Below, in pieces: positions 25,144-33,630 of a DNA stretch of 64,000 nucleotides. The position numbers and the translations under genes were made by a program. Source of the stretch: Paraburkholderia sp. BCC1886 (GTDB taxonomy: Bacteria; Pseudomonadota; Gammaproteobacteria; Burkholderiales; Burkholderiaceae); NCBI RefSeq assembly GCF_900996245.1, contig NZ_CAAJGK010000085.1, positions 186,001 to 250,000 of the forward strand, in the 5' to 3' direction. The number at the start of each line of letters is the position of its first letter. Position 1 is the first letter of the stretch. The notes under the pieces are model-generated. The model made no database searches. It was not told the DNA's origin and saw nothing but the letters and a program-made list of their open reading frames with translations.

Positions 25144-26052
25144 TCATTGCGCCGATGTTTTCTCGATGAAAGCCGCCAGATCGCGATTGAATCGAACCGG
25201 GTCTTCGATAAACGGCGCATGGCCCACATTCGCATACAGTTCGCTTCGCGCCTGCGGATCCAACTCCTTCACCCGCGCAATCGCGGCATCGGGATCGACC
25301 AGCGCATCATGGGCGCCGTAGATCAGCAGAACGGGCACGTGGACCTTGCTCAGAGCGTCGGCCGCCGCAACGGTCATCGACTGAACGGCGCTCTGCATTG
25401 TCCATGACGCCAGCGCCGCATTGGCAAGCAAACGCCCAGTCGTCACCGTGTCGGGCTGCGTCTGGAAGCACAGGGCGAGGAAAGTGCGCTCGCCATCCAG
25501 ATGGGTCTTCAGATCGGCGGAAGTCATGTCGCGATACACCTGCGGATGCGCGACGATCTGCGCCGCATTCAACTCGATCACCCCGTCGACATACACGGCA
25601 CCGGCAATCCGGCCATCGCCGTACGCCGCCAGATAGTTCGATATCACCGCGCCGCCCAACGACCAGCCGACCAGCACTGGCCGCTTCGCATGAGAGGCGG
25701 CGATGACGGCGGCAAGATCGTCCGCCCAGCGCCGGCCGTCGCGATACGCGTCGGGGTCCGTCGGCTTACCGGACAGCCCGTGACCGCGCAGGTCGTAAGT
25801 AATGATGCGGTAGCGCGCGAGTTCGGCGCTATCGACCTGCGCCGCCCAATTCAGGCGGCTGCCGAGCAAGCCATGAATCAGCACGACAGCCGGCCCGGCG
25901 GGGTTGCCGGCCTCCTGCACGGCCAGCGCCACGCCGTCGGGCGCGGTGACCGTGTAGTTTTTCGATTCGGCTAGCGCGGCGGACGATACGCCAAGCGTGC
26001 CGAGCGTCAGCAGCAGCGCGGCGAGACTACGACTAAAGAAGGAAAGGACCAT
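25144..26052 (-). CDS. Exported alpha/beta hydrolase
   Basis: A 302-residue hydrolase with a Sec signal peptide (residues ~1-26, ending SSAALA-ES). The oxyanion text is VVLIHGLLGSRLNW, the nucleophile serine lies in GWSLGG, the acid in GAHDALVDPD and the base in GHAPFIED, so the triad is complete. It resembles periplasmic esterases or peroxidase-like hydrolases. The start at 26052 matches the signal peptide and lies about 28 bases from the transcription start predicted from the MerR-type promoter. The frame is open far upstream, but only as the reverse of the MerR gene. Its expression is probably controlled by the divergent MerR regulator. Substrate unknown. Confidence 0.85.
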   Translation of the reverse strand: MVLSFFSRSLAALLLTLGTLGVSSAALAESKNYTVTAPDGVALAVQEAGNPAGPAVVLIHGLLGSRLNWAAQVDSAELARYRIITYDLRGHGLSGKPTDPDAYRDGRRWADDLAAVIAASHAKRPVLVGWSLGGAVISNYLAAYGDGRIAGAVYVDGVIELNAAQIVAHPQVYRDMTSADLKTHLDGERTFLALCFQTQPDTVTTGRLLANAALASWTMQSAVQSMTVAAADALSKVHVPVLLIYGAHDALVDPDAAIARVKELDPQARSELYANVGHAPFIEDPVRFNRDLAAFIEKTSAQ

Positions 26053-26086
26053 GAGCAGGACTCGGGAAAGGAGTTGAGTTATCCCT

Positions 26087-26118
26087 AGTCTCGACGCTGA
26101 CACTGGTGTGAGGGTCAA
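26087..26118 (-). promoter_or_regulatory. MerR-type promoter with operator in a 20-base spacer
   Basis: Minus-strand -35 TTGACC (26113-26118) and -10 GAGACT (26087-26092) are 20 bases apart, longer than the usual 17. Between and overlapping them is a dyad (26093-26116), with half-sites GACCCTCACA and GACGCTGACA when both are read 5'-3' (8 of 10 positions match). This is the classical layout of promoters that MerR-family activators untwist. Confidence 0.65.
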
Positions 26119-26142
26119 GCGGAAGCTGCTATTCTTTTTGCC

Positions 26143-26529
26143 ATGATCCAATCCACCCGGCAAAACGTGTTGTCTATCGGCGAGCTCGCGATCGAAACGG
26201 GCGCCAGCGTACGCTCGATCCGTCATTACGACGATCACGGCCTGCTCACGTCCGTTCGCGCCGGCAATGGCTACCGGATGTTTCCAGTCGCCGCAGTCGG
26301 CCAGGTCAGGCAGATACAACGCATGATCGCGACGGGTTTCAGTCTGGCCGATATCCGCTCTTTTCCCGACTGCATGCGGATGATCGAAGGCGCGAGTACC
26401 TGCACCGAAACCACCAGCGCGCAACGCAAGCGGCTGGCGTCCATCGAACGCCAGATCGCGGACCTCGAACGTCGTCGCGAGCGTCTGTTGAAGACGCTGG
26501 CAGAGGGCCGGGTGCCGCCGCTGGACTGA
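26143..26529 (+). CDS. MerR-family transcriptional regulator
   Basis: A 128-residue regulator. The N-terminal winged helix reads LSIGELAIETGASVRSIRHY, followed by the wing text NGYRMFPVAAV. A dimerisation helix occupies residues ~85-118 (RLASIERQIADLERRRERLL). There is one cysteine in the effector region (CMRMIEG) and one in STCTET, so a metal or redox ligand is possible, but the CxxC pattern of metal sensors is absent. It is divergent from the exported hydrolase gene, with a MerR-type promoter between them, and probably activates that gene. Confidence 0.9.
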   Translation: MIQSTRQNVLSIGELAIETGASVRSIRHYDDHGLLTSVRAGNGYRMFPVAAVGQVRQIQRMIATGFSLADIRSFPDCMRMIEGASTCTETTSAQRKRLASIERQIADLERRRERLLKTLAEGRVPPLD

Positions 26530-26559
26530 ACCGGACGGCGGCATCGGGCCCTCGCGATT

Positions 26560-27804
26560 TCAATGCCCTGCGACCACGGCGTTCGACGCTCTATCCCCGC
26601 GCGGAAAGCCATGCGAGCGAGCCGCTGCGGCAATCGCGAGTCCGGCCAACGCGAGAACCAACGCGACCCACGCGAACAACCCGACACCGAACCGCCCGAG
26701 CAGCACGCCGCCCAGCAAACCTCCGCCGGCGATGGCGCTGTTCCAGGTGACGACGTTCATCGACAGCGCAACGTCGGCGGCCTCGCCGGCGGCATCGGCC
26801 AGAGCGGTCTGGAGCAAGGTGGCCGCGCCGCCGAAGCTCAACCCCCAGACGCCGACGCACACGAACACGACGACGGCCGAACCCGGCATGAGACCGAGCA
26901 CGAGCGCGGTGGCCGCGAAGGCGCCGAGACTGGCCAGCACGGCGCCACGCAGATGACGATCGACGAACCGTCCGGTTATCCAGATGCCGGCTAGCGCGGC
27001 CACGCCGAACACGAGCAGCACCACGTCGACACGCCCGCCGAGTCCGGCCGCGCTCACGAGCGGAGCGACATACGTATAGAGAACGTTGTGCGCCAGCATC
27101 CACATGACGACGACACCGAGTACGGGTCGCACGCCGGGCGTATGCAGCACGTGATGCAGGCGCGGTCGCTTCGCGCCGGATTGCCCCGGATAATCCGGCA
27201 CTTTTGCGAGCACCCAGCCGATCAGCACCAGCGTCAGCAGGGACATGATGCCGAACGCGATACGCCAGCCCACGAGATTGCCGAGCCACGTGCCCAGCGG
27301 CACGCCGAGCGACAGCGCGACCGGCGTGCCCACCATGGCCACCGACATCGCGCGGCCCTGCAAGTGCGGGGCGACCATGCGGCGCGCGTAGCCCGCGAGC
27401 AGACTCCACGCGAGCCCCGCCGACACGCCGGCGAAGAAGCGCGCGACCATCACCACGACGAAGCTCGACGACACCGCGGTAATCAGGTTGAAGACGAGAA
27501 AGCCGCCGATGCTCAGCAGCAGCACGCTGCGGCGGCGCCAGCCGCGCGTCGCGATCGTCAGCGGAATGGCGGCGAGCAGCGAGCCCAGCGCGTAGGCCGT
27601 GACCATCTGACCGGCGAGCGCGGCGGAAATATTCAGGCCGCTGCCGATCTGCGGTAACAGCCCGGCCGGCAACGTTTCGGTGAGGATGCAGATAAAGCCC
27701 GTCATCGCCAGAGCCAGCAGTGCGGCTAGCGGAAGTCGTTCGGCTGGCCGTTCGGCTGGCCGTGCGGCAGCGTCGCCAAGGTGGGACGTAGTCGTTTGAT
27801 TCAT
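26560..27804 (-). CDS. MFS efflux transporter (DHA1 / AraJ-like)
   Basis: A 414-residue, 12-segment major facilitator. N-terminal text TETLPAGLLPQIGSGLNIS, then GQMVTAYALGSLLAAIPLT, is typical of the DHA1 sugar-efflux/multidrug branch (AraJ, SotB, YdhP). The cytosolic loop motif is RGWRRRSVLL. It lies 30 bases downstream of the reductase gene and is probably co-transcribed from the TetR-facing promoter. It likely exports a toxic compound or metabolite that the reductase also acts on. The substrate is not predictable. Confidence 0.87.
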   Translation of the reverse strand: MNQTTTSHLGDAAARPAERPAERLPLAALLALAMTGFICILTETLPAGLLPQIGSGLNISAALAGQMVTAYALGSLLAAIPLTIATRGWRRRSVLLLSIGGFLVFNLITAVSSSFVVVMVARFFAGVSAGLAWSLLAGYARRMVAPHLQGRAMSVAMVGTPVALSLGVPLGTWLGNLVGWRIAFGIMSLLTLVLIGWVLAKVPDYPGQSGAKRPRLHHVLHTPGVRPVLGVVVMWMLAHNVLYTYVAPLVSAAGLGGRVDVVLLVFGVAALAGIWITGRFVDRHLRGAVLASLGAFAATALVLGLMPGSAVVVFVCVGVWGLSFGGAATLLQTALADAAGEAADVALSMNVVTWNSAIAGGGLLGGVLLGRFGVGLFAWVALVLALAGLAIAAAARSHGFPRGDRASNAVVAGH

Positions 27805-27834
27805 GAATAACCCAGGTTAGAAAAACAGTCGCGA

Positions 27835-28716
27835 TCAGCCACGCGTGCCGCCGAGTCCCGCGCGACGGTGCACCGCTTGCGCCAGAATCGACCAGTCCTT
27901 GTCGCCGAGACCGTCGCGAACCGCTTCGAGCATGTGCTCCCGCACGATCTGCGCGCCCGGCAAAATTGCCATGCGCTCGGCGGCCGCCTGCAAGGCCAGG
28001 TTCACGTCTTTCAGGCCCAACGTAAGCTTGAAACCCGGCTCGTAACTGCCCTGCGCGATATTCCTGCCGTAGCGCTGATAGCTCGGGCTCGCAAACAGCG
28101 TCTGCGTGACGACAGCCAGAAAGTCGGAAGCCGCGAGTCCATAGCTTTCCGTCAAGGCGGTGGCCTCGGCCATCGACTCGATCGCCTGCGTGATCATCAG
28201 ATTGCCCGCGATTTTCGCGATGTTGGCGTGGCGCGGATCGGTGCCGAGGCGCCACACCTTCTTGCCGATCAGCTCGAACAGCGGCATGACGCGCTCGACC
28301 GCTTCGTCCGCGCCCGCAGCGAGAATGTTGAGTTCCGCGCGAGCCGCCGTTGCCGGCACGCCGAACACCGGCGCGGCGACATAGGCGACTCCGGCCCGCT
28401 CATGCGCATGCTGCAACTCTTCGACCAATGCGGGAGAGATAGTGGACATGACGACATGCGTGACACCGCTTTCTGCCGAGTCGAGCGCCCCGCTGTCGAG
28501 AATCACACTGCGCACCGCGTTGTCGTCCGCGAGCATGGTGATGACGACGTCGTGATGGACGAATGCCTCGGCCGGCGCGGACAACACCGTGACGCCATGC
28601 AGTGCAGAGGCAGCCGCCGCGCTGCGATTCCAGACGGAAACAGCGTGGCCGCCCGCGACCAGATGCGGCGCGATGGCCGCCCCCATACTGCCGATGCCAA
28701 TGAAAGCAATGTTCAT
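27835..28716 (-). CDS. NAD(P)-dependent beta-hydroxyacid dehydrogenase-family oxidoreductase
   Basis: A 293-residue member of the 3-hydroxyisobutyrate / 6-phosphogluconate dehydrogenase family. The Rossmann motif GIGSMGAAIAPHLV opens the protein, and the catalytic lysine is expected in the segment KIAGNLMITQAIESMAE (K of KIAGN). The dimer-forming helical half follows. The family's DAPVxG sequence is changed to AAPVFGVPATA, which is common in members of imine-reductase or succinic-semialdehyde-reductase type. Divergent from the TetR regulator, in an operon with the MFS exporter. It may reduce an aldehyde or imine. Confidence 0.85.
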   Translation of the reverse strand: MNIAFIGIGSMGAAIAPHLVAGGHAVSVWNRSAAAASALHGVTVLSAPAEAFVHHDVVITMLADDNAVRSVILDSGALDSAESGVTHVVMSTISPALVEELQHAHERAGVAYVAAPVFGVPATAARAELNILAAGADEAVERVMPLFELIGKKVWRLGTDPRHANIAKIAGNLMITQAIESMAEATALTESYGLAASDFLAVVTQTLFASPSYQRYGRNIAQGSYEPGFKLTLGLKDVNLALQAAAERMAILPGAQIVREHMLEAVRDGLGDKDWSILAQAVHRRAGLGGTRG

Positions 28717-28745
28717 GACTCAACCCCGATTTATATATCGACCAG

Positions 28746-28801
28746 TACAAATGTAGGCCAGGAGCGATCAGCTTGTCAACGACTTCTGTATCAAATAGTA
28801 T
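28746..28801. promoter_or_regulatory. Back-to-back promoters sharing one -35 element
   Basis: Minus strand: TTGACA (28774-28779), 18 bases, TACATT (28750-28755), toward the reductase. Plus strand: TTGTCA (28773-28778), 17 bases, TAGTAT (28796-28801), toward the TetR gene. The two -35 boxes overlap in seven bases. The palindrome TACAAATGTA (28746-28755) covers the leftward -10 box and is a candidate TetR operator. Confidence 0.6.
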
Positions 28802-28829
28802 GTATGTCCATGTAAAGAGGAGACGACAC

Positions 28830-29444
28830 ATGGGACAGATGGGACGCCCTCGCACGTTCGACCGCGATGCTGCGATCACGCAGGCGATGCATCTTTTTTG
28901 GGAACGTGGTTACGAATCGACGTCGTTGAGCCAGCTCAAGGCGAGCATCGGCGAAGGCATCTCGGCGCCCAGCTTCTATGCGGCTTTCGGATCGAAAGAA
29001 GCGCTGTTTCAGGAGACGGTGAGCCTCTACCTCGCAACCCACGGTCAGGTGACGGAGTGCCTCTGGAACACGGAACTGAAGCCGCGCGACGCGATTGAAA
29101 CCGCGCTGCGCCGATCGGCGAAGATGCAATGCGAACGCGGACACCCGAAAGGTTGCATGGTCGCGCTCGGTGCAATGAGTGCATGCTCGCCGGAAAACAG
29201 TGCGGTGCTCAAGCCGCTCTTCGACTCGCGGGCCCGCACCCGCGCGGGCATCAAGGCTTGCGTCGAGCGGGGCATCGCCGCCGGCGATCTGCAGGCGCAG
29301 ACCGACGTGCGTGCACTGACCGCAGTGTTCGACAGCTTCCTGCTCGGCGTGTCGACGCTGGTTCGCGATGGCATACGTATGCCGGTACTGGAGGCAGCGA
29401 TCACGCGTGTGATGACGGTGTGGGACGCGGCGCTCAAGAGTTAA
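28830..29444 (+). CDS. TetR-family transcriptional regulator
   Basis: A 204-residue repressor. The N-terminal helix-turn-helix follows the TetR pattern (GRPRTFDRDAAITQAMHLFW then SFYAAFGSKEALFQ). The C-terminal ligand domain contains CERGHPKGCMVALGAM, a conserved segment of the AcrR/ComR-like subgroup whose C-terminal domain is TetR_C_16-like; the cysteines may sense electrophiles. The start at 28830 (MGQMGRPR) has AGGAGA upstream; the frame opens earlier but across the promoter. It very likely represses the divergent reductase-exporter operon and itself. Confidence 0.9.
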   Translation: MGQMGRPRTFDRDAAITQAMHLFWERGYESTSLSQLKASIGEGISAPSFYAAFGSKEALFQETVSLYLATHGQVTECLWNTELKPRDAIETALRRSAKMQCERGHPKGCMVALGAMSACSPENSAVLKPLFDSRARTRAGIKACVERGIAAGDLQAQTDVRALTAVFDSFLLGVSTLVRDGIRMPVLEAAITRVMTVWDAALKS

Positions 29445-29511
29445 ACCTGGTACACGCCCAACACCGCCGCGAATAAAATTCGCCTTTGCCTAGCCGCGCC
29501 GGCCCACCCAC

Positions 29512-30519
29512 ATGACACAAGAAAACATTTCGCTCAAAGCAATCCGTGGCTTTCACATTGGTGGCGCACGGCAGAGAGTGACAGGTTTTCCCGAGACCGC
29601 CGTGGTTCGCGTGCCCGGCGACAAACCCAGGTCCCTGAGCATGAACGGCGACCATATGGTCGGCCAGATGTACGTGACGCATTATCAACAGGCCGCGCCC
29701 CGTTCAAAGCTGCCGGTTCTGTTGTGGCATGGCGGCGGCCTGTCGGGCGCGAGTTGGGAAGACCGCCCCGATGGCGGCCCCGGTTGGCTCGACTACTTCC
29801 TGCGCGCGCACTACGACGTGCTGGTGTCGGATGCGTTCGAGCGCGGACGTTCCGGCTGGCCCGCGTATCCGCAGGTCCTGCCCGATGCGCCCGAGCATCG
29901 TTCGCTCGATTCGATCTGGCATCACTTCCGCTTTGGACCCGAGGGCGGCTATCCGGGCAACGACATTGAGAAGCTTGCCGTCGCGCACGCCCACGAGGGT
30001 CAGCAGTTTCCCGTCGAACATCTCGAACAGTTCGGCCGGCAATTCGTGCCGCGGTGGGTAGCGACGCAACAGCAGGCGCTCGCCGCGTATGAAGCCTTGC
30101 TACGCCGGGTCGGACCGTGTGTCGTGATCGGTCATAGCCAGGGCGCCGCCTATGCGCTGGAGTGCGCGCGCCGTTTCCCCGAGTTGATCGAAGCCGTAGT
30201 CGCCGTCGAACCACCGAATGCGCCGAATGCTACGAATGCACCGGCTACGTCACCGGATAGTTCGGCGGCCCGCGCATTGCCGCCGCATCTGTTTATCTGG
30301 GGCGACTTTATCGATGAGCGCGCGCCCAACTGGCAGGAATATCGCGCGCAAGTGGAACGCTATCACCTCGCCTTGCATGAAGCCGGCACGCGCAGCGAGT
30401 TTCTGGATTTGCCGCGAATCGGCATTCACGGCAACAGCCATCTGCTGATCATGGACCGCAACAATCAGGACATCGCGAAACTCGTCGAGCAGCGCCTGCA
30501 AGCCATGGTGAACAACTAG
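29512..30519 (+). CDS. Alpha/beta hydrolase
   Basis: A 335-residue cytoplasmic hydrolase. The oxyanion region is LLWHGGGLSGASWE, the nucleophile serine is in VIGHSQGAAYALE, and the catalytic histidine is likely in GIHGNSHLLIMD. A long insert between them (HHFRFGPEGGYPG) forms a lid. It belongs to a family of secondary-metabolite-type esterases/lactonases with few characterised members. A low-complexity PNAPNATNAPA stretch near residue 240 is a polymorphic-looking linker. It follows the TetR gene by 67 bases and ends in a four-base overlap with the convergent M14 deacylase gene. Substrate unknown. Confidence 0.8.
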   Translation: MTQENISLKAIRGFHIGGARQRVTGFPETAVVRVPGDKPRSLSMNGDHMVGQMYVTHYQQAAPRSKLPVLLWHGGGLSGASWEDRPDGGPGWLDYFLRAHYDVLVSDAFERGRSGWPAYPQVLPDAPEHRSLDSIWHHFRFGPEGGYPGNDIEKLAVAHAHEGQQFPVEHLEQFGRQFVPRWVATQQQALAAYEALLRRVGPCVVIGHSQGAAYALECARRFPELIEAVVAVEPPNAPNATNAPATSPDSSAARALPPHLFIWGDFIDERAPNWQEYRAQVERYHLALHEAGTRSEFLDLPRIGIHGNSHLLIMDRNNQDIAKLVEQRLQAMVNN

Positions 30520-31634
30520 GCGCCGAGCAGCACGCCGGTCCTGAAAGCCTTGGCGCCCGTCACGCGTCCTAGCGGCGCGCCGGCCGTTACGAAGCGGATA
30601 GCCCGGCGCATATAGAACACGCCTTCCGTGTGACTGAACAGCGTCGTGGTTTCGTCGGTCAACGGATCGACGATATCGAACAGCGCCTGGCCCACGCGAA
30701 TCGTTTCGCCGATCTGCGCGCGGTGAATCAGAATACCGCTCACCGGCGCATAGAACTGCTCGCTGCCCGCGAGCGGTGTGGCCGGAGCCAGCAACTCGGG
30801 CATCGGTTTGACGGCATCCACGCGAATGGCCTTGCGCCAGACCAGATAATCGACGATCGCATCGGCGTCGGCCTGCGCAACTTCGTACGACACGTCGCGT
30901 TGCCCGCGGCATTCCACCGTTACCGCAATCGCGCCGTTGGGCACGGGTTGATCGGCGGGCAGTTCCTGCTGCAGCGTCCACCACACGAGGCTATGCGTCT
31001 CGTCGAACGATTCGCCGCCCGAGTTCGTCGCCAGCAGCGAAGCCTGCGCGCCAAGATAACGCGACAACGGTTCGAACTCTGGCCACGCCGCTTCGCTCGT
31101 ATAGAGATGCATCGCGGCTTCGAGCGAGCAGTGCAGGTCGATCACCACGTCCGCGTCGAAAGACAGTTTCAGCAGCGCGAGTTGCAACGAGTCGAACTCG
31201 GTCAATGCTTTGGCCTGCGCCAGTTGCTCCGCGATCAGTTCGCGAACGATGCGCCGGTTGTCCGTTGCATCGGCACCCAGTAATGCTTTGGCGCGCGCCG
31301 CCAGCTTCGAAAACTGCAGAAAGTGGCGATTGAAGTTCTTGCCGCTGCCCAGGTCGAAACGGCCGACGAATTGCCCCATCACGACCTGCCCTAATCCGAC
31401 CGGATTCGCGACCGGCACCAGTACGATCTGAGCGTCCAGCGCACCCTGCCGTTCCAGTTCGAGCAGACGACGCTTGAGCAGCACGCTGGTGAGCATCGCC
31501 GGTGTCTCGTCGGCATGCAGCGACGATTGAATGTAGATTTTCTGCCCGCTATTTTCAGAGCCGAAATGAAACGACACCAGTTCGCGGTGCGTGCCAATGG
31601 CCGGCGAGAGAAGCGGAATCGATTGCTGGTTCAT
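30516..31634 (-). CDS. Succinylglutamate desuccinylase/aspartoacylase-family (M14) deacylase
   Basis: A 372-residue zinc-dependent deacylase. The metal site shows SSLHADETPAML (H40, E43) and the third ligand in VVIDLHCSLE. The catalytic glutamate is probably in IAVTVECRGQ. The C-terminal ~90 residues form a beta-domain that caps the active site in this family. Members hydrolyse N-acyl amino acids (N-succinylglutamate, N-acetylaspartate). It is 30 bases downstream of an amino-acid-type periplasmic binding protein gene and opposed to a LysR gene, suggesting that the module captures and deacylates an N-acylated amino acid. That is inference. Confidence 0.85.
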   Translation of the reverse strand: MNQQSIPLLSPAIGTHRELVSFHFGSENSGQKIYIQSSLHADETPAMLTSVLLKRRLLELERQGALDAQIVLVPVANPVGLGQVVMGQFVGRFDLGSGKNFNRHFLQFSKLAARAKALLGADATDNRRIVRELIAEQLAQAKALTEFDSLQLALLKLSFDADVVIDLHCSLEAAMHLYTSEAAWPEFEPLSRYLGAQASLLATNSGGESFDETHSLVWWTLQQELPADQPVPNGAIAVTVECRGQRDVSYEVAQADADAIVDYLVWRKAIRVDAVKPMPELLAPATPLAGSEQFYAPVSGILIHRAQIGETIRVGQALFDIVDPLTDETTTLFSHTEGVFYMRRAIRFVTAGAPLGRVTGAKAFRTGVLLGA

Positions 31635-31664
31635 GAGCGGAGGATCAAATGGGAAGAAGGGAAA

Positions 31665-32432
31665 TCAGTTGCCGTACGGATCGAAGTCGAAATACTTCTT
31701 CGCGATGCGCGCATACGTGCCGTCCTGACGCATGGCGGCGATCGCTGCGTTGATGGACGCCTGCACGCTCGTCTCGTCCTTGCGCAAGCCGATGCCGACG
31801 CCGCGATCGCCCATCGAAAGCGGCTCGCCGACGAACGCAAAACCTTTCCCCGCCGGCGTGCGCAGGAAGCCGATATCCGCTTCCACGGAACCGAGCAACG
31901 CGCCGTCGAGCCGCCCGTTTTCCAGGTCCGCGAACACTTCGTCCTGCCCCTTGTAAGGCACGACATGAACGCCTTGTGGCGCCCAGTTCTTCAACGCATA
32001 GGCTTCGAACTGCGTGCCCGACTGTACGCCGATCTGCTTGCCGGCCAGTGCATTCACGCCACCCGCAAGCGGCGAACCCTGACGCGCGACGAGTCGCGAT
32101 TTGAACTGGAAGAGCTTGGAGGAAAACAGAATTTGCTGCTCGCGCTTCCCGGTAATGGCCATCGACGAAAGAATCGCGTCGATCTTGCGGGCCTGCAACG
32201 CGGGAATCATTCCGGCGAATTCGAGTTCGACCCATTGGCAATGGGCGTTGATGCGCCGGCAGATTTCGTTGCCGAGATCGACGTCGAAGCCCTTGAAGCT
32301 GCCGTCGGGCGCCTTGGCGTCCATCGGCGGATAGCTCGGGTCGATGCCGAGACGCAAGGTAGTCGCGTCAGCGGCGAACGCGCCGCCGCTGAAAGTCAGC
32401 GCGGCGCTCAGAATCATCAGCAGAGTTTTCAT
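31665..32432 (-). CDS. Amino-acid-type periplasmic substrate-binding protein
   Basis: A 255-residue family 3 solute-binding protein (HisJ/ArgT/FliY type). A Sec signal peptide (residues ~1-20, ending GGAFA-AD) is followed by TLRLGIDPSYPPMDAKAPDG and GFDVDLGNEICRRI, the family opening. The arginine that grips the amino-acid carboxylate is expected in the FKSRLVARQGSPLAG region. No permease or ATPase genes adjoin it, so it must share a transporter encoded elsewhere. It is the first gene before the M14 deacylase and divergent from a LysR gene. Start at 32432 is set by the signal peptide. Confidence 0.88.
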   Translation of the reverse strand: MKTLLMILSAALTFSGGAFAADATTLRLGIDPSYPPMDAKAPDGSFKGFDVDLGNEICRRINAHCQWVELEFAGMIPALQARKIDAILSSMAITGKREQQILFSSKLFQFKSRLVARQGSPLAGGVNALAGKQIGVQSGTQFEAYALKNWAPQGVHVVPYKGQDEVFADLENGRLDGALLGSVEADIGFLRTPAGKGFAFVGEPLSMGDRGVGIGLRKDETSVQASINAAIAAMRQDGTYARIAKKYFDFDPYGN

Positions 32433-32550
32433 GGGGCGCAGGGAAAGGTGGGGAAAAATACCCGCGAATGCTATGCCGCCCGCGCGCATCGAAGAAGCCC
32501 CTTTCGCACTATCATGATCACCTTTCCCGATCACCGGACAGGACTCGCCG

Positions 32551-33471
32551 ATGGCGATGACGATTTCACAACTACGCGCGTTCATCGCAGTGGCCGAGCA
32601 CGGCAGCTTGCGCGCCGCATCGCGTGCGCTCGGCATTGCGCAAAGCGGCATCACGCAGCAGGTGCAGAACCTCGAATCGATGCTGGGCGCGACGCTTTTT
32701 ACGCGGACCAATCGTGGCATCACGCTCACTGCGCTGGGCCAGCGTCTGTTGCAACGCGCCGGCGCGATCATCGGCGAATGCGAGCGGGCCGAGCAGGAAC
32801 TGCAGCAATTGCGCGGCGATTATGTGGGCGACGTCACTTTCGGCATGACCACCGAGCCGCTCATCGACGCATTCGCGCCGGTGCTGATGGAATTCCGTCA
32901 GCGCTTCGACAAGGTCGCCGTGCATCTGCGGACCGGCACGTCGCGAATGATGATCTCGTGGATTCGCGAAGGCACGCTGGACTTCGCCGCGGCGCTAGTG
33001 TCGAAGCAGACGGATACCGCGGATCTGTCGGTCACGCCGCTCTATGCGTCCGATCCGGTGATCGTCTGCCGGCAAGGTCATCCGCAAGCGGGCGCGACAT
33101 CGCTCGCCAAACTCACGGGCTGCACGTGGGTGACGACGCGCTCGCCGAATCTCACGGACGATCCGCAGGTCCACCGCCTGAGCCATCTGTTCGAACGGCA
33201 TGGCTTGCCGCCGCCGCGAATCGTCGCGACGGTGGAAGGTTTGTACGAGACGCTGCATCTGGTCGGCGCGACCGACTGTTTGTCGCTCGAGTCGTCGGTG
33301 GTGGCGAAACGCGGGCCGTTTGCGGGCACGCTCACGACCATCGACGTGCGCGAACGTCCGGTCGATCAGAACGTCTGCCTGCTGCAGCGCGCCGCCATGC
33401 CGCTTACGCCCGCCGCCCAGGAACTGGCGACGATGATCGCGTCGTACACGCGCACCGTGCGGGCGCGTTGA
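32551..33471 (+). CDS. LysR-family transcriptional regulator
   Basis: A 306-residue LysR protein. The helix-turn-helix is at residues 4-62 (LRAFIAVAEHGSLRAASRAL, then AQSGITQQVQNLE). The remainder is the two-lobed effector domain, with the Rossmann-like text VTFGMTTEPLIDAFAPVL. It is divergent from the binding protein-deacylase pair across 118 bases, the normal arrangement for a LysR activator and its target. The inducer is likely the transported acyl amino acid or its product. A second ATG two codons in is an alternative start. Confidence 0.9.
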   Translation: MAMTISQLRAFIAVAEHGSLRAASRALGIAQSGITQQVQNLESMLGATLFTRTNRGITLTALGQRLLQRAGAIIGECERAEQELQQLRGDYVGDVTFGMTTEPLIDAFAPVLMEFRQRFDKVAVHLRTGTSRMMISWIREGTLDFAAALVSKQTDTADLSVTPLYASDPVIVCRQGHPQAGATSLAKLTGCTWVTTRSPNLTDDPQVHRLSHLFERHGLPPPRIVATVEGLYETLHLVGATDCLSLESSVVAKRGPFAGTLTTIDVRERPVDQNVCLLQRAAMPLTPAAQELATMIASYTRTVRAR

Positions 33472-33508
33472 TCGCGGTCACGGATCACGGGCTCGGGCAC
33501 GTTTCGAG

Positions 33509-33535
33509 CTAACCTGTCTAACCTGCCTAACCTGT
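33509..33535. repeat. 9-bp tandem repeat, three copies
   Basis: CTAACCTGT, CTAACCTGC and CTAACCTGT follow one another in the gap between the LysR and SDR genes. A similar three-copy, 9-base repeat lies at 57874-57900. Confidence 0.7.
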
Positions 33536-33630
33536 CTTAGCCGCCTGCGCGTACACCGACGTCGACTGCGCGTGTGCAATGCAAGCTGTTTGTCATCTAC
33601 CCCACTGCACGTCATCCAAGGAGTTTTCAC

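Noticed and set aside
31515..33512. 665-codon plus-strand frame spanning a binding-protein gene and a LysR gene
   Set aside because: It crosses both real genes in wrong frames and has no coherent domain.
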